A DNA stretch of 39,631 bases, from positions 1-39,631 of the IMG/VR virus record IMGVR_UViG_3300047678_000346; one strand, written 5' to 3'. This document shows, one piece after another, positions 1 to 6,949 of this stretch. A program made the translations under genes and the position numbers. This DNA is from a virus. Position 1 is the stretch's first letter; every line of letters starts with the position of its first letter. Below the pieces are notes generated by a model, which had not been told where the DNA came from, ran no database searches, and saw only the letters and a program-made list of their open reading frames with translations.

Positions 1-1050
1 GTGCTGAAGGCCGTCCAGCCCAATCGCCCCAAACTCACTGCCGAGGCCCCTGCGCTGATCGCCGAGGCGATCGCGGCCGATCATCGGCCCTCGGCGTCTA
101 TCCTGCGCTCACTGATCCACGATTGGCGCACCAGCCCCGAATGGCGAGGGCTCGGCACCAGCACGCGCAAGCTGTGGGGTGATCAGCTCGACCTCATCGA
201 GAAACGGTGGGGCGATAAGCCGATCAGTGTATGGGACGATCCGCGCATGGTCGGCAAGGTGATCAAGTGGCGAGACGAGCGCGCCGCTACCCCGCGCAGC
301 GCCGACATCGGCGTGACGGTGCTGCGCGAACTGCTCAAATATGGGCGGCTGCATGGCCGCGTCCGTATCAACGTCGCCGACGGCATCCCGAAGCTCTACA
401 AGGGCGGCAACCGCCAGGAGATCATCTGGACCGAGGCGGACATGCAGGCCTTCACCGCCGCCGCCATCGAGCTCAAGCGCGCCCATGTCTGCGATGGGCT
501 CCGCCTCGCCGCGCTCACCGGCCTGCGCCGCGCCGATCTCGTCTCGCTCACCTGGGCGCATTTGGGCGAAGTGGCGATCGTCAAGACGGCGCTCAAGAAG
601 AGCCGGGGCCGGCGGCGCAAGGCCGTCGTGCCGATCACTGCGGAACTGGAGACGCTGCTCGCCCAGCTGCGCACCAGGCCAAGGAAGCCCGGCGTCCAGA
701 CCGTGCTGGTCAACAGCCACGGCCGCGCATGGACCGAGGGCGGTTTCACCGGCAGCTTCAATCTGATTCGCGACAAGGCCGACATCGCTCATGTCGAAGA
801 GGGCGACGACGGCCAGCCGGTCCGGCGGCGCAAGCACCTGCACGACGTGCGCGGCACCTTCTGCACCCTCCTGCTCACCGAATGCGGCCTGACCGACGAG
901 GAAGCCGCCAAGATCATGGCCTGGTCCCCCACCCGCGTCGGCCGCGTCCGCGACCTCTACGTGGACAGCGCCGCCATCGTCATCTCGCTCGCCGAAAGGA
1001 TGCGAGCAAAACAAAAAGCAAAACACTCCACCAACTGCCCTTGGCGATAA
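1..1050 (+). CDS. int: Tyrosine recombinase integrase, C-terminal part (partial)
   Basis: Site-specific tyrosine recombinase that would integrate and excise the phage. The catalytic residues are visible: Arg in TGLRRADL (about residue 176 of this part), the HxxR box HDVRG (281-284) and the nucleophile Tyr in VRDLY (320). The first 150 residues are the SAM-like core-binding region (SPEWRGL, VWDDPRM, ATPRSADIGVTVLRELL). The 5' end is cut by the window edge. The GTG at position 1 is probably not a start, because the last 23 codons of the window (39563-39631) encode a typical integrase N-terminus in the frame that continues here, joining as ...YVYAFK-VLKAVQPNRPKLT. The stop lies 35 bp before the tRNA-Gly-derived attP core, the usual int-att layout. 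The full protein would be about 372 aa. Confidence 0.93.
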   Translation: MLKAVQPNRPKLTAEAPALIAEAIAADHRPSASILRSLIHDWRTSPEWRGLGTSTRKLWGDQLDLIEKRWGDKPISVWDDPRMVGKVIKWRDERAATPRSADIGVTVLRELLKYGRLHGRVRINVADGIPKLYKGGNRQEIIWTEADMQAFTAAAIELKRAHVCDGLRLAALTGLRRADLVSLTWAHLGEVAIVKTALKKSRGRRRKAVVPITAELETLLAQLRTRPRKPGVQTVLVNSHGRAWTEGGFTGSFNLIRDKADIAHVEEGDDGQPVRRRKHLHDVRGTFCTLLLTECGLTDEEAAKIMAWSPTRVGRVRDLYVDSAAIVISLAERMRAKQKAKHSTNCPWR

Positions 1051-1222
1051 GACCAAAAACACCGCGTTTTCATTGCGTTGAGGCTGGAGCGGGTAGCGGG
1101 GATCGAACCCGCATCACAAGCTTGGAAGGCATCCGAATTTTGAGGACTTAGGCGGCATTCAGAGCAAAACTGGGTCGATTTGCGATTAAGGTTATCAATA
1201 GCTTATCGAGAGAGAGCAAAAC
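1004..1222. repeat. Three GAGCAAAAC direct repeats around attP, putative integrase arm-type sites
   Basis: The 9-mer GAGCAAAAC occurs at 1004-1012 (inside the 3' end of int), 1162-1170 and 1214-1222. The last two are each followed by TGGGTC, directly or after AAAAT. They lie on both sides of the tRNA-derived core at 1085-1130, as expected for the P and P' arm sites bound by the N-terminal domain of phage integrases. The role is inferred from position and repetition. Confidence 0.55.
1085..1130 (-). other. attP: Probable attP core: 3' part of a tRNA-Gly(UCC) gene
   Basis: Read on the minus strand this gives the end of an anticodon loop (CCTTCCAAGC, anticodon UCC), a variable loop, a complete T-arm (GCGGG-TTCGATC-CCCGC), the acceptor 3' strand TACCCGC, discriminator T and CCA. 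Upstream of the anticodon loop the sequence no longer pairs as a tRNA, so only the 3' portion is carried. This is the classic attP core of a phage that integrates into a tRNA gene and restores its 3' end. It lies 35 bp after the int stop. Phage DNA on both sides indicates attP of the circular form rather than attL or attR. Confidence 0.82.
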
Positions 1223-1270
1223 AAAATTGGGTCTGGCTCGCTTCTCCGTTCGATTTATGTTCTATTGCCG

Positions 1271-1297
1271 GGGACGCTAGCGGCAGGCGATTTTCAA
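1271..1297 (+). pseudogene. Left half of the transposon target fragment, identical to transposon cargo
   Basis: These 27 bases are identical to 2521-2547 inside the transposon's cargo gene. Together with the right half (3823-3908) they rebuild a 105-bp uninterrupted copy of cargo positions 2521-2625 once one copy of the 8-bp target duplication is removed. The transposon therefore sits inside a small remnant of the gene it also carries. Identity ends abruptly at both outer edges. Confidence 0.85.
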
Positions 1298-1322
1298 GGG
1301 AACTATATACGTAAGTGACCCA
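1298..1322 (+). repeat. Transposon left terminal inverted repeat
   Basis: Matches the reverse complement of 3798-3822 at 20 of 25 positions, sharing CTATATAC and GTGACCCA. The inner end overlaps a second palindrome, GTGACCCA (1315-1322) against TGGGTCAC (1330-1337). A third palindrome, GTGACAC/GTGTCAC (1354-1360 and 1372-1378), encloses the transposase ribosome binding site ACGGAG. These may serve transposase binding and limit transposase translation (inference). Confidence 0.88.
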
Positions 1323-1378
1323 TTGACAGTGGGTCACAATATCGCCTAAGAAAGTGACACAGCAACGGAGCGTGTCAC

Positions 1379-2293
1379 GTGATCAAGCAATTCGACAATC
1401 TGATGCAGATGATGGCGGCTTTCCCCGACGAGCAATCGGCGATTGACCATCTAACTGCTATCCGTTGGAAGCATGGCGCGTTCTGCCCTCATTGCGGCTC
1501 CACGAAAGTCTATCATTTTACCGATCAGCGCACCCATAAGTGCGGCGATTGCCGCAAGCGGTTTAGCATCAAGGTCGGCACGATTTTTGAGGACAGCAAG
1601 ATCGAGCTACGCAAATGGTTCATGGCGATTTGGCTGTTGACCGCGCACAAAAAGGGCATCGCCAGCACTCAGCTCGCCAAGGATATTGGGGTTACGCAAA
1701 AGACGGCTTGGTTCATGACCCAGCGCCTACGCCACGCCGCACAGACCCCCTCTTTCAATCGTCCACTTCAAGGCGAGGTTGAGGTCGATGAGACGTTCAT
1801 CGGCGGCAAGGAAAAGAACAAACACGCTTGGCAGCGCACGGGCGGGAAGCAGGGCGGCGCTGGCAAGATCGCCGTGCTCGGCATGTTGGAGCGCGAGGGT
1901 GAATTGCGGACTGGCGTGACGCCGGACCTGTCCGCTCGCAATGTGCAGTCAGTCATCCGCGAAAATGTTGCCCCCGGAACGGCGCTGATGACTGACGAGC
2001 ACGGCTCATTCGTCGGACTGTCGGATGCCTATTTTCACCATCGGGTAAACCACAGCGCCGGTGAGTATGTGCGGGCGCAATGCCTCCACACCAACGGCAT
2101 TGAAAGTGTCTGGGCGCTATTCAAGCGCCAGATCATCGGCACCCACCACTATCTGTCGCCTAAGCACATTTCGCGTTATCTTTCGGAAATGACATGGCGG
2201 TTCAATCGTCGTGAATTTGGCGAAGCCGAGCGCGTAAACGCATTGCTCGATCAAGTCTCTGGTCGCCTCACATACAAGGAATTGATTGCATGA
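1379..2293 (+). CDS. ISXO2-like DDE transposase
   Basis: Transposase of the IS1595 family, 304 aa, a normal full length. It has an N-terminal zinc ribbon (CPHC at 36-39, CGDC at 55-58), a helix-turn-helix region around 95-118 (STQLAKDIGVTQKTAWFM), then the ISXO2-like catalytic domain: D137 in VDETFIGG, D206 in MTDEHGS and the NGIES box around 239-243. The start is GTG at 1379, with ACGGAG about 8 bp upstream inside a 7-bp-arm hairpin. The gene overlaps the next ORF by ATGA. It is intact, so the element may still be mobile. Confidence 0.93.
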   Translation: MIKQFDNLMQMMAAFPDEQSAIDHLTAIRWKHGAFCPHCGSTKVYHFTDQRTHKCGDCRKRFSIKVGTIFEDSKIELRKWFMAIWLLTAHKKGIASTQLAKDIGVTQKTAWFMTQRLRHAAQTPSFNRPLQGEVEVDETFIGGKEKNKHAWQRTGGKQGGAGKIAVLGMLEREGELRTGVTPDLSARNVQSVIRENVAPGTALMTDEHGSFVGLSDAYFHHRVNHSAGEYVRAQCLHTNGIESVWALFKRQIIGTHHYLSPKHISRYLSEMTWRFNRREFGEAERVNALLDQVSGRLTYKELIA

Positions 2294-2844
2294 CCGGCGA
2301 AAAGCGCAATCCGCCATTTGGTCTCGACATGCCGTTTGATGAGGCGCTACTGCGATTTGCTCGCGTTGACCCAAAAGAACTAAATTCTGCGGCACCAACG
2401 CGAGTCCAACCCAGCGAAAGGATGCCCCCGTCAGTGCTCACTTGGCAGAAGAACCTCTCCACCACCGACGCGCAACAGCCGACCTCCGGGAGCATCGTTC
2501 CCTACCTGCGCCTCACAAGCGGGACGCTAGCGGCAGGCGATTTTCAAACGTGGTTCCGCCAACAGTTTTTCTCAAACGCAGCTTGGCAGGCGGGGCAGTT
2601 TAACAAGAAGGCTGTCGAAGAAGCGTATGTTCCTTTCGCCGTTACGGTGCAGGGCGTTGCCATGGGGACCATCCTGTTCCGGGTGACCCATGACGATACG
2701 CGAGAGCAGAGTCACAACGCCCCCAACACGTGGCTGCACTGGCCTGATCAGATGACGAGCATTCTGGAGAACAACAACTTCAGTGGTCGCCCCGTGGTGC
2801 TCACTCGCGACAATGCCGGATTGTTCAGCCTCGAAATTCAGTGA
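2290..2844 (+). CDS. Transposon cargo ORF: IS accessory leader fused to a restriction-enzyme-like C-terminal segment
   Basis: 184 aa, starting with ATGA overlap on the transposase stop. The first 30-35 residues (GLDMPFDEALLRFARVDPKEL) resemble the short second ORF that follows transposase in many IS1595 elements. After a Pro/Thr-rich join, residues 75-184 form an unrelated compact domain (FRVTHDDTREQSHNAPNTWLHWP) that recalls the B3-like DNA-binding end of restriction enzymes of the BfiI/NgoFVII type. That resemblance is from memory and uncertain. Convergence with the methyltransferase (7-bp overlap) supports a restriction-modification origin. No nuclease domain is present, so restriction activity is unlikely. 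A 105-bp internal stretch is duplicated at the insertion site. Confidence 0.6.
   Translation: MTGEKRNPPFGLDMPFDEALLRFARVDPKELNSAAPTRVQPSERMPPSVLTWQKNLSTTDAQQPTSGSIVPYLRLTSGTLAAGDFQTWFRQQFFSNAAWQAGQFNKKAVEEAYVPFAVTVQGVAMGTILFRVTHDDTREQSHNAPNTWLHWPDQMTSILENNNFSGRPVVLTRDNAGLFSLEIQ
2521..2625 (+). repeat. 105-bp segment duplicated at the transposon insertion site
   Basis: Bases 2521-2547 equal 1271-1297, and 2540-2625 equal 3823-3908, with no mismatch seen. The internal copy contains the same ATTTTCAA (2540-2547) that became the target duplication outside. Confidence 0.9.
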
Positions 2845-3680
2845 ACCAGTTGACCCGCTAGCGCCCACTCGATGGCCTTGCGATATTCGAGTGCGGGGCT
2901 GGTAGGGCACGTTTTGACCTTGCAGCCTGAAACCTCCAGCAAACGACTCTCCGCCACGTCTATTAGGTCGAGCGCCCCGTTGCGGAACAACTCGACGTCC
3001 TCGTTCAGTTCGATGCCGATCGCGTTGCGCCCTTCAAGGGCCGCAGCGACCAAAAAGCTCCCCGAACCAAATGCGTTGTCGAGAATGACGTCGCCCGGCT
3101 CGGTATATGTGCGGATGAGATAGCGACCCAGCCCAACCGGTTTTTGGGTCGCGTGATAGACCGGTCCTTCGCTCTCGGCGGTCTTGTGGTAGATCACGTC
3201 CGTTGGATAGCGCCCCCCGGCGCTCTTGATATGGGCAGGTCGGAACTCGCCGTAGGAGCCGGTCAGCTGGTCTTTACGGACGCCTTTGTCGTAGGCAGCC
3301 CCGTCGCCCATCTGCGGCTGATACTTCGGTTGGCGCGGATAGAAAACGCAAACGTCCTCATGCTTGCGAAGCGGCTGCTTTTTGGCGTTCAGGAAGTTGG
3401 TCGGCTTGGATTTTTCCCAGACCAGCTTGTATTTGAACCACGCCTCATTCGAAAGCATTAGCCGGGCCGTGAACGGCCCTTGCGCGGTGAGGACGACTGC
3501 GCCCTGCGGTGCCAGGATGCGCTCATACTGCTCCCAGAGGCCGTCCAGTGGAATAACGCTATCCCAGCTATTCTGCGTGGTGCCATAGGGCAGATCGCAG
3601 AGTATCATATTGACGGTGGCGTCCGGAATCGCCCTCATGGCGGTGAGGCAATCAGCCTGAATGAGTGAAACTCTTGGCAT
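2838..3680 (-). CDS. DNA methyltransferase (adenine-N6 or cytosine-N4, beta-type motif order)
   Basis: 280-aa S-adenosylmethionine-dependent DNA methyltransferase. The catalytic motif comes first (DLPYGTT, residues 29-35, a variant of DPPY). The linker motif HATQKPVGL (176-184) and the AdoMet-binding motif DNAFGSGSF (201-209) follow, then GIELNED. This order marks a beta-group amino-methyltransferase. The base modified cannot be told from sequence alone. It faces the truncated restriction-like ORF and would be an orphan methyltransferase, able to protect phage DNA from host restriction or stabilise the transposon. It is read from near the right transposon end, with a start at the ATG ending at 3680. 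Confidence 0.92.
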   Translation of the reverse strand: MPRVSLIQADCLTAMRAIPDATVNMILCDLPYGTTQNSWDSVIPLDGLWEQYERILAPQGAVVLTAQGPFTARLMLSNEAWFKYKLVWEKSKPTNFLNAKKQPLRKHEDVCVFYPRQPKYQPQMGDGAAYDKGVRKDQLTGSYGEFRPAHIKSAGGRYPTDVIYHKTAESEGPVYHATQKPVGLGRYLIRTYTEPGDVILDNAFGSGSFLVAAALEGRNAIGIELNEDVELFRNGALDLIDVAESRLLEVSGCKVKTCPTSPALEYRKAIEWALAGQLVH

Positions 3681-3797
3681 GGCGTGTCTCCCTGACGCGC
3701 CTCTGAGCCTCTCTCATTATGGTTGTCAAATGGTTAAGCTGCTCTGAGGAAAGGATTTTTTCTAACTCCTTGCAAACTCAGGAAATGTTTATTTCCG

Positions 3798-3822
3798 TGG
3801 GTCACCAATGTATATAGGCCCC
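3798..3822 (-). repeat. Transposon right terminal inverted repeat
   Basis: Inverted partner of 1298-1322, followed directly by the second ATTTTCAA target copy at 3823-3830. Confidence 0.88.
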
Positions 3823-3908
3823 ATTTTCAAACGTGGTTCCGCCAACAGTTTTTCTCAAACGCAGCTTGGCAGGCGGGGCAGTTTAACAAGAAGGCTGTCG
3901 AAGAAGCG
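3823..3908 (+). pseudogene. Right half of the interrupted target fragment
   Basis: 86 bases identical to 2540-2625 in the transposon cargo gene. It starts with the target duplication and ends abruptly before GGGCCCC. It carries no start or functional frame of its own. Confidence 0.85.
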
Positions 3909-4001
3909 GGCCCCTCATGATTGATAGCTTGATCGACGATTTCTGTTATGCTATCTGAAACAGGTCAACAGGCCCCACCGGCCGCCCACGGGAGACATTA
4001 A

Positions 4002-4502
4002 ATGACTGACTTTCGCACTCCGCTCGATGCGGTAATTGCCTACAATCTGAACGATATTACGTCGGCGATGGCTGAAGACCTCGCAGCGCGAATCGCTGCC
4101 AAAAGTCTTGCTGCGCGCGTTGGCTATTCCAGCCAGAGTTGCTCGACCTATGTCGAAGTGGATGAGTTCTGCGTTCGCATCTCGGATCATGAGGCGCGCA
4201 GCTATAACCGCACTGGTGATTTCAACATCAGCGTGAACCCGCACCGCTATCAGGATGCCGCCGAACTTGTCTGGGTTCAGCCTGTCTACGAATATAGCGT
4301 CTGGGCCGACAGCGCTTGGGACGAGGACGGCGAGCCGACCGGCGAAGGTGACATCACATATGTGCGCACCAAAAATCAGGACGAGGGCGAGGATAGTGAA
4401 CTCGTCGGCTATCTCATCGACCCGGCCGCGATAGATGCGGCGGTTGAGCGCGCAGCGGCATGGTTGACCGCGCGCGCGTCGACTGAGGATTTCGATGCTT
4501 GA
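4002..4502 (+). CDS. Hypothetical acidic protein
   Basis: 166 aa, not recognised. It is rich in Asp and Glu, has no membrane segment and no signal peptide, and has a Tyr/Trp-rich middle (QPVYEYSVWADSAWDEDGE). The ATG at 4002 is preceded by GGGAGA at a good distance. It is the first gene of a three-gene plus-strand group between the transposon and the lysis genes, on the attP side of the genome, where temperate phages often keep accessory genes. The upstream region (3921-3961) has TTGATA/TTGATC and a TGTTATGCT extended -10, plus a degenerate GTTAT-N7-GAAAC that resembles the phage operators, so separate control is possible. It overlaps the next gene by 8 bp. Confidence 0.7.
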   Translation: MTDFRTPLDAVIAYNLNDITSAMAEDLAARIAAKSLAARVGYSSQSCSTYVEVDEFCVRISDHEARSYNRTGDFNISVNPHRYQDAAELVWVQPVYEYSVWADSAWDEDGEPTGEGDITYVRTKNQDEGEDSELVGYLIDPAAIDAAVERAAAWLTARASTEDFDA

Positions 4503-4884
4503 GAAGCCGCCTGTTGGCGCGCAGTGCAACGGCTGCGGCCTGTGCTGCAGGGCCGAAGTCTGCTCGGTCGGTTCGTTCACGATGGGGCTGGTCGGCAACT
4601 ATGGTGAGCGAGCGCCGGGTCCGTGTCCTGCGATGGTCGACCAGCCGGACGGCAGCGTGTCGTGCGGGATGGTTGCCCGACCCCGTGAGTATTCGCCGTC
4701 GATTGGTGGCGCGCACGAACTGCGCGAGGCGATCAAGATCATGATTGGCGCGGGCTCCGGCTGCGACGAACCAGGCGACAGCCCGGAAGATGCTGAAAAA
4801 GTCACGGCGCTTGGCCGCCGCTATCTCGAAATTCAGGGGCCGGAGCGCATCGAGCGCGCGGTCAAAAGGTGGTTCGGAATATGA
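4495..4884 (+). CDS. YkgJ-like cysteine cluster protein
   Basis: 129 aa with the N-terminal cluster CNGCGLCC (C11, C14, C17, C18) and further cysteines at 23, 44 and 57, the layout of the YkgJ/CxxCxxCC family thought to bind zinc or an iron-sulfur cluster. The biochemical role of that family is not settled. It overlaps the preceding gene by 8 bp and the following one by ATGA, so the three are translationally coupled. Small cysteine-cluster proteins of this kind turn up as phage accessory genes. The match rests on the motif only. Confidence 0.72.
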   Translation: MLEKPPVGAQCNGCGLCCRAEVCSVGSFTMGLVGNYGERAPGPCPAMVDQPDGSVSCGMVARPREYSPSIGGAHELREAIKIMIGAGSGCDEPGDSPEDAEKVTALGRRYLEIQGPERIERAVKRWFGI

Positions 4885-5339
4885 AAGTCAGGACGAAATC
4901 AACCGGCTACAGGCAGGCCGCGTGGGATCGCTTGCGCGAGCGGCCCTATGAAAGCGTCAAGGCGCTTGCTGATACCATCGGATGCAGCGCAGATGGATTG
5001 CGCAGCTATATCGCGGGCCTGGTCGATCACGGTTATTTGACCCGTGACAACGTCGGCGCGATCAGCATTGCGCGAAATACCGGCGATCGAGCGCCATCAT
5101 ACAGCGTCCACACGCGCGAATTCAGGGACTGGAACGTCGATCCGATCATGACCGCGGATCAGCTGCGCGCGATCGTCGCGGCGTCGGGTCTTTCGGTTAG
5201 CGATTGGCTGCGCGCGATCGATCACCATCCGTCAGAATCGACGAGACTGCGCCAGATGATGAATGGCCAGCGCCCGGTGAGCACAAATATCGCGGAGGCG
5301 GCGGAAATCTTCAACCAAGGGGGCAGAAACGATGCGTGA
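4881..5339 (+). CDS. Winged-helix DNA-binding protein
   Basis: 152 aa. The start is ATG 4881, overlapping the preceding stop (ATGA); an upstream in-frame GTG at 4869 is less likely. Residues 20-60 (YESVKALADTIGCSADGLRSYIAGLVDHGYLTRD) read as a winged helix with a recognition helix and a wing. A second helical region (MTADQLRAIVAASGLSVSDWLRAIDHHPSESTRLRQMMNG) resembles an HTH of the XRE type. It is probably a regulator or DNA-binding accessory protein. Its target is unknown. It ends 9 bp from the end of the convergent lysis operon. Confidence 0.68.
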   Translation: MKVRTKSTGYRQAAWDRLRERPYESVKALADTIGCSADGLRSYIAGLVDHGYLTRDNVGAISIARNTGDRAPSYSVHTREFRDWNVDPIMTADQLRAIVAASGLSVSDWLRAIDHHPSESTRLRQMMNGQRPVSTNIAEAAEIFNQGGRNDA

Positions 5340-5348
5340 TTTTATCCG

Positions 5349-5639
5349 CTACAGTCTGCCTGCCTCGCATGTCTCGATCGGTGCGCCGCGATCCTTGTGC
5401 CAGCCGCACACGCGCTTGAGCGCATCGCGACAGTCGCGGCCCGCCAGCAGCACGGCCTGGTCGAAGGCCAGCCCGGCAGCTGGATCGACGGTCAGCGTCT
5501 CTTCGCTCTGAACAGCGGGTTCGATCAGGCAGACCAGATCACTGACAGGCGGGTGATCGCTCACCGTGCGCACGAGCGGCCTGCTGCAGCCGGACACAGC
5601 GATAGTAAGCGCGGCGAGCATCATCAGAACTTTTCGCAT
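5349..5639 (-). CDS. Outer-membrane spanin lipoprotein (Rz1-like)
   Basis: 96 aa with a lipoprotein signal peptide: positively charged start MRKV, hydrophobic MLAALTIA and lipobox VSGC with the modified Cys at 18. Its start lies inside the preceding Rz-like gene in another frame, the arrangement of the lambda Rz/Rz1 spanins. Together they would span the periplasm and fuse inner and outer membranes at the end of lysis. It is longer than lambda Rz1 and carries four further cysteines, so disulfide-linked dimers are possible. It is the last gene of the late operon. Confidence 0.82.
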   Translation of the reverse strand: MRKVLMMLAALTIAVSGCSRPLVRTVSDHPPVSDLVCLIEPAVQSEETLTVDPAAGLAFDQAVLLAGRDCRDALKRVCGWHKDRGAPIETCEAGRL

Positions 5640-5913
5640 TGGTGGTCACCTTCTCGATCTGGGCCGCCTCGGTGGCGGCGCGGGTGCTGTCTGCCTGGCG
5701 CTGATCGGCCGCCTTCGCGTCGGCGGCGCGGCCCGCCGTCTGCGCATCCAGATTCGCGGCCGCGTCGTGGGCCGTCACGATCCGCCGATCATACGAGCAT
5801 TTGGCGAGGCAGAGCCCGGCGAGCGCGATCACGGCGGCCAGCGCGATCAGCAGCGGCTTGGCGAAGCGCTTAGGAATGCCAAGCCCGATCAGCCGGGCGA
5901 TGATCCATGTCAT
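5539..5913 (-). CDS. Inner-membrane spanin (Rz-like)
   Basis: 124 aa. An N-terminal membrane anchor (about residues 22-38, PLLIALAAVIALAGLCLAKC) is followed by a long Ala/Gln/Asp-rich helical region likely to form a coiled coil, the build of i-spanins. It overlaps the holin gene by ATGA and the Rz1-like gene by about 100 bp in a different frame. The function is inferred from architecture and position, since spanins are poorly conserved in sequence. Confidence 0.8.
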   Translation of the reverse strand: MTWIIARLIGLGIPKRFAKPLLIALAAVIALAGLCLAKCSYDRRIVTAHDAAANLDAQTAGRAADAKAADQRQADSTRAATEAAQIEKVTTNAKSSDDARRAYYRCVRLQQAARAHGERSPACQ

Positions 5914-6254
5914 TGGTGGGGCTCCCTCATGGGCGGGGTCACGGTCGTCTCGGTCACGACCTTGGTCTGTTGGGGCGGATCGTCGTCATCGCCGCCCTCG
6001 GCCGAGAAGCGCACGGGGCCGACGCTGCCCGAAAAACTGCGGCGGTTGATGGCGAAGCCCAGCGCGAGCAGCACAAGGCCGATGATCAGCAGCAGCCCGT
6101 AGGCTATGTTGCCGAGCTCGCGCGCCCGACCCCAGCCAGCGAGGATCGAGATGATCCAGCCCAGCAGCACGGTGAGCACAGCGCCGCCCGCGATCGAAGC
6201 GACGAGCGCGATCAGCGCGCGCCAGTCGCGCGGCGGCCAGCCGGGCAGCATCAT
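5910..6254 (-). CDS. Putative holin (membrane protein)
   Basis: 114 aa with two strong hydrophobic segments (LIALVASIAGGAVLTVLLGW and IAYGLLLIIGLVLLALGFAI) and an acidic, Asp-rich tail (GGDDDDPPQQ). The start at ATG 6254 overlaps the endolysin stop as ATGA; an upstream GTG at 6260 is possible. It lies between endolysin and spanins, where a holin is expected. It would form the inner-membrane lesions that release the endolysin. No family-specific motif was seen, so the assignment rests on topology and gene order. Confidence 0.68.
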   Translation of the reverse strand: MMLPGWPPRDWRALIALVASIAGGAVLTVLLGWIISILAGWGRARELGNIAYGLLLIIGLVLLALGFAINRRSFSGSVGPVRFSAEGGDDDDPPQQTKVVTETTVTPPMREPHQ

Positions 6255-6949
6255 GACCACTGCCCCGCGCTGAACGAATCCTGGAACTGGATGGCGAGCG
6301 CCGCGATGGCGTCGGCCTTGTCGCTGCCGTTGACGATCGCCCGGGCCCCAACGAACTGCGCGTAGGAGCCGCGCTCGGCGGGCAGGGCGGCGGGCAGCGA
6401 CCGGCCGGTGAACCAGCCTTCCTCCATGCCGCGCACCATCACCGCCGCCGCGACGCTCGGCTCAAGCGCCTCGTCGGGATCGGCGAGCAGCGCGCCGCCC
6501 ATGCCGAGCGCATCGGACGCGTGCTGATAGTTCTTCTGCCAGGTCAGCTGGACATAGCCCCGGCCATAGAAGGGCGAATAGCGCAGGCCCTTGCGATAGT
6601 TCGTCGCTGCCGGTTCGCCGAGATAATAGGCCTCGCGCACCGGCTGCATCGACTTCGCGGTCTCGTGCGCCGCCGTGGCCATGCCATAAGCCGCCCAGGC
6701 GATCGACCAGCCCGCCGCACCCATCGCATCGAGCAGCAGCGTGACACCGTCCACCTGCGGCTGCGTCAGCCGGCCGCCGAACACCGAATGTCGGATCGCC
6801 GAGAAGAACGCCTCGGGATCGCGCAGCCGGCGCGGCGGCCGGGCGCCAAGGCCAAGCGCCGCCGCGATGGCGCTGGCCGTCTCCGGCCCCCACACGCCGT
6901 CGGCCTTCACACCGACCTTGCGCTGGATATCGACAAGGGTCGCGGTCAT
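6251..6949 (-). CDS. Endolysin: peptidoglycan-binding domain plus GH19 chitinase-like lysozyme
   Basis: 232 aa. Residues 1-35 (VDIQRKVGVKADGVWGPETASAIAAALG) match the peptidoglycan-binding type 1 fold. The rest is a glycoside hydrolase family 19 domain, with AAHET (catalytic Glu about 96), a second Glu near 106 (VREAYY) and the signature YGRGYVQLTW (128-137) followed by NY. It would cut the glycan strands of peptidoglycan. No signal peptide is seen, so export needs the holin. Both ends overlap neighbours by ATGA. Confidence 0.9.
   Translation of the reverse strand: MTATLVDIQRKVGVKADGVWGPETASAIAAALGLGARPPRRLRDPEAFFSAIRHSVFGGRLTQPQVDGVTLLLDAMGAAGWSIAWAAYGMATAAHETAKSMQPVREAYYLGEPAATNYRKGLRYSPFYGRGYVQLTWQKNYQHASDALGMGGALLADPDEALEPSVAAAVMVRGMEEGWFTGRSLPAALPAERGSYAQFVGARAIVNGSDKADAIAALAIQFQDSFSAGQWS

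Larger units (their letters stand above)
1298..3822. mobile_element. ISXO2-like (IS1595-type) transposon with methyltransferase cargo
   Basis: A 2525-bp element bounded by 25-bp imperfect terminal inverted repeats (1298-1322 and 3798-3822, 20 of 25 matching, ending in GTGACCCA). It is flanked by an 8-bp direct repeat ATTTTCAA (1290-1297 and 3823-3830), the target duplication length typical of the IS1595 family. Contents in order: transposase (1379-2293, plus), a small overlapping ORF fused to a restriction-enzyme-like segment (2290-2844, plus), and a DNA methyltransferase (2838-3680, minus). Base composition is visibly lower in GC than the phage around it. Complete ends and a perfect target duplication suggest a recent insertion. 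Confidence 0.92.

Noticed and set aside
1-3. GTG at position 1 as the integrase start
   Set aside because: The preceding codons of an integrase N-terminus are at the window end in the same frame, and there is no ribosome binding site to judge.
109-1062. Long minus-strand open frame opposite the integrase
   Set aside because: It mirrors the high-GC coding frame of the integrase and has no recognisable domain.
3921-3961. Sixth operator (GTTAT-N7-GAAAC) and promoter before the accessory genes
   Set aside because: Two mismatches in the left arm, and the -35/-10 spacing does not match the other phage promoters. Kept only as a remark under the 4002 gene.
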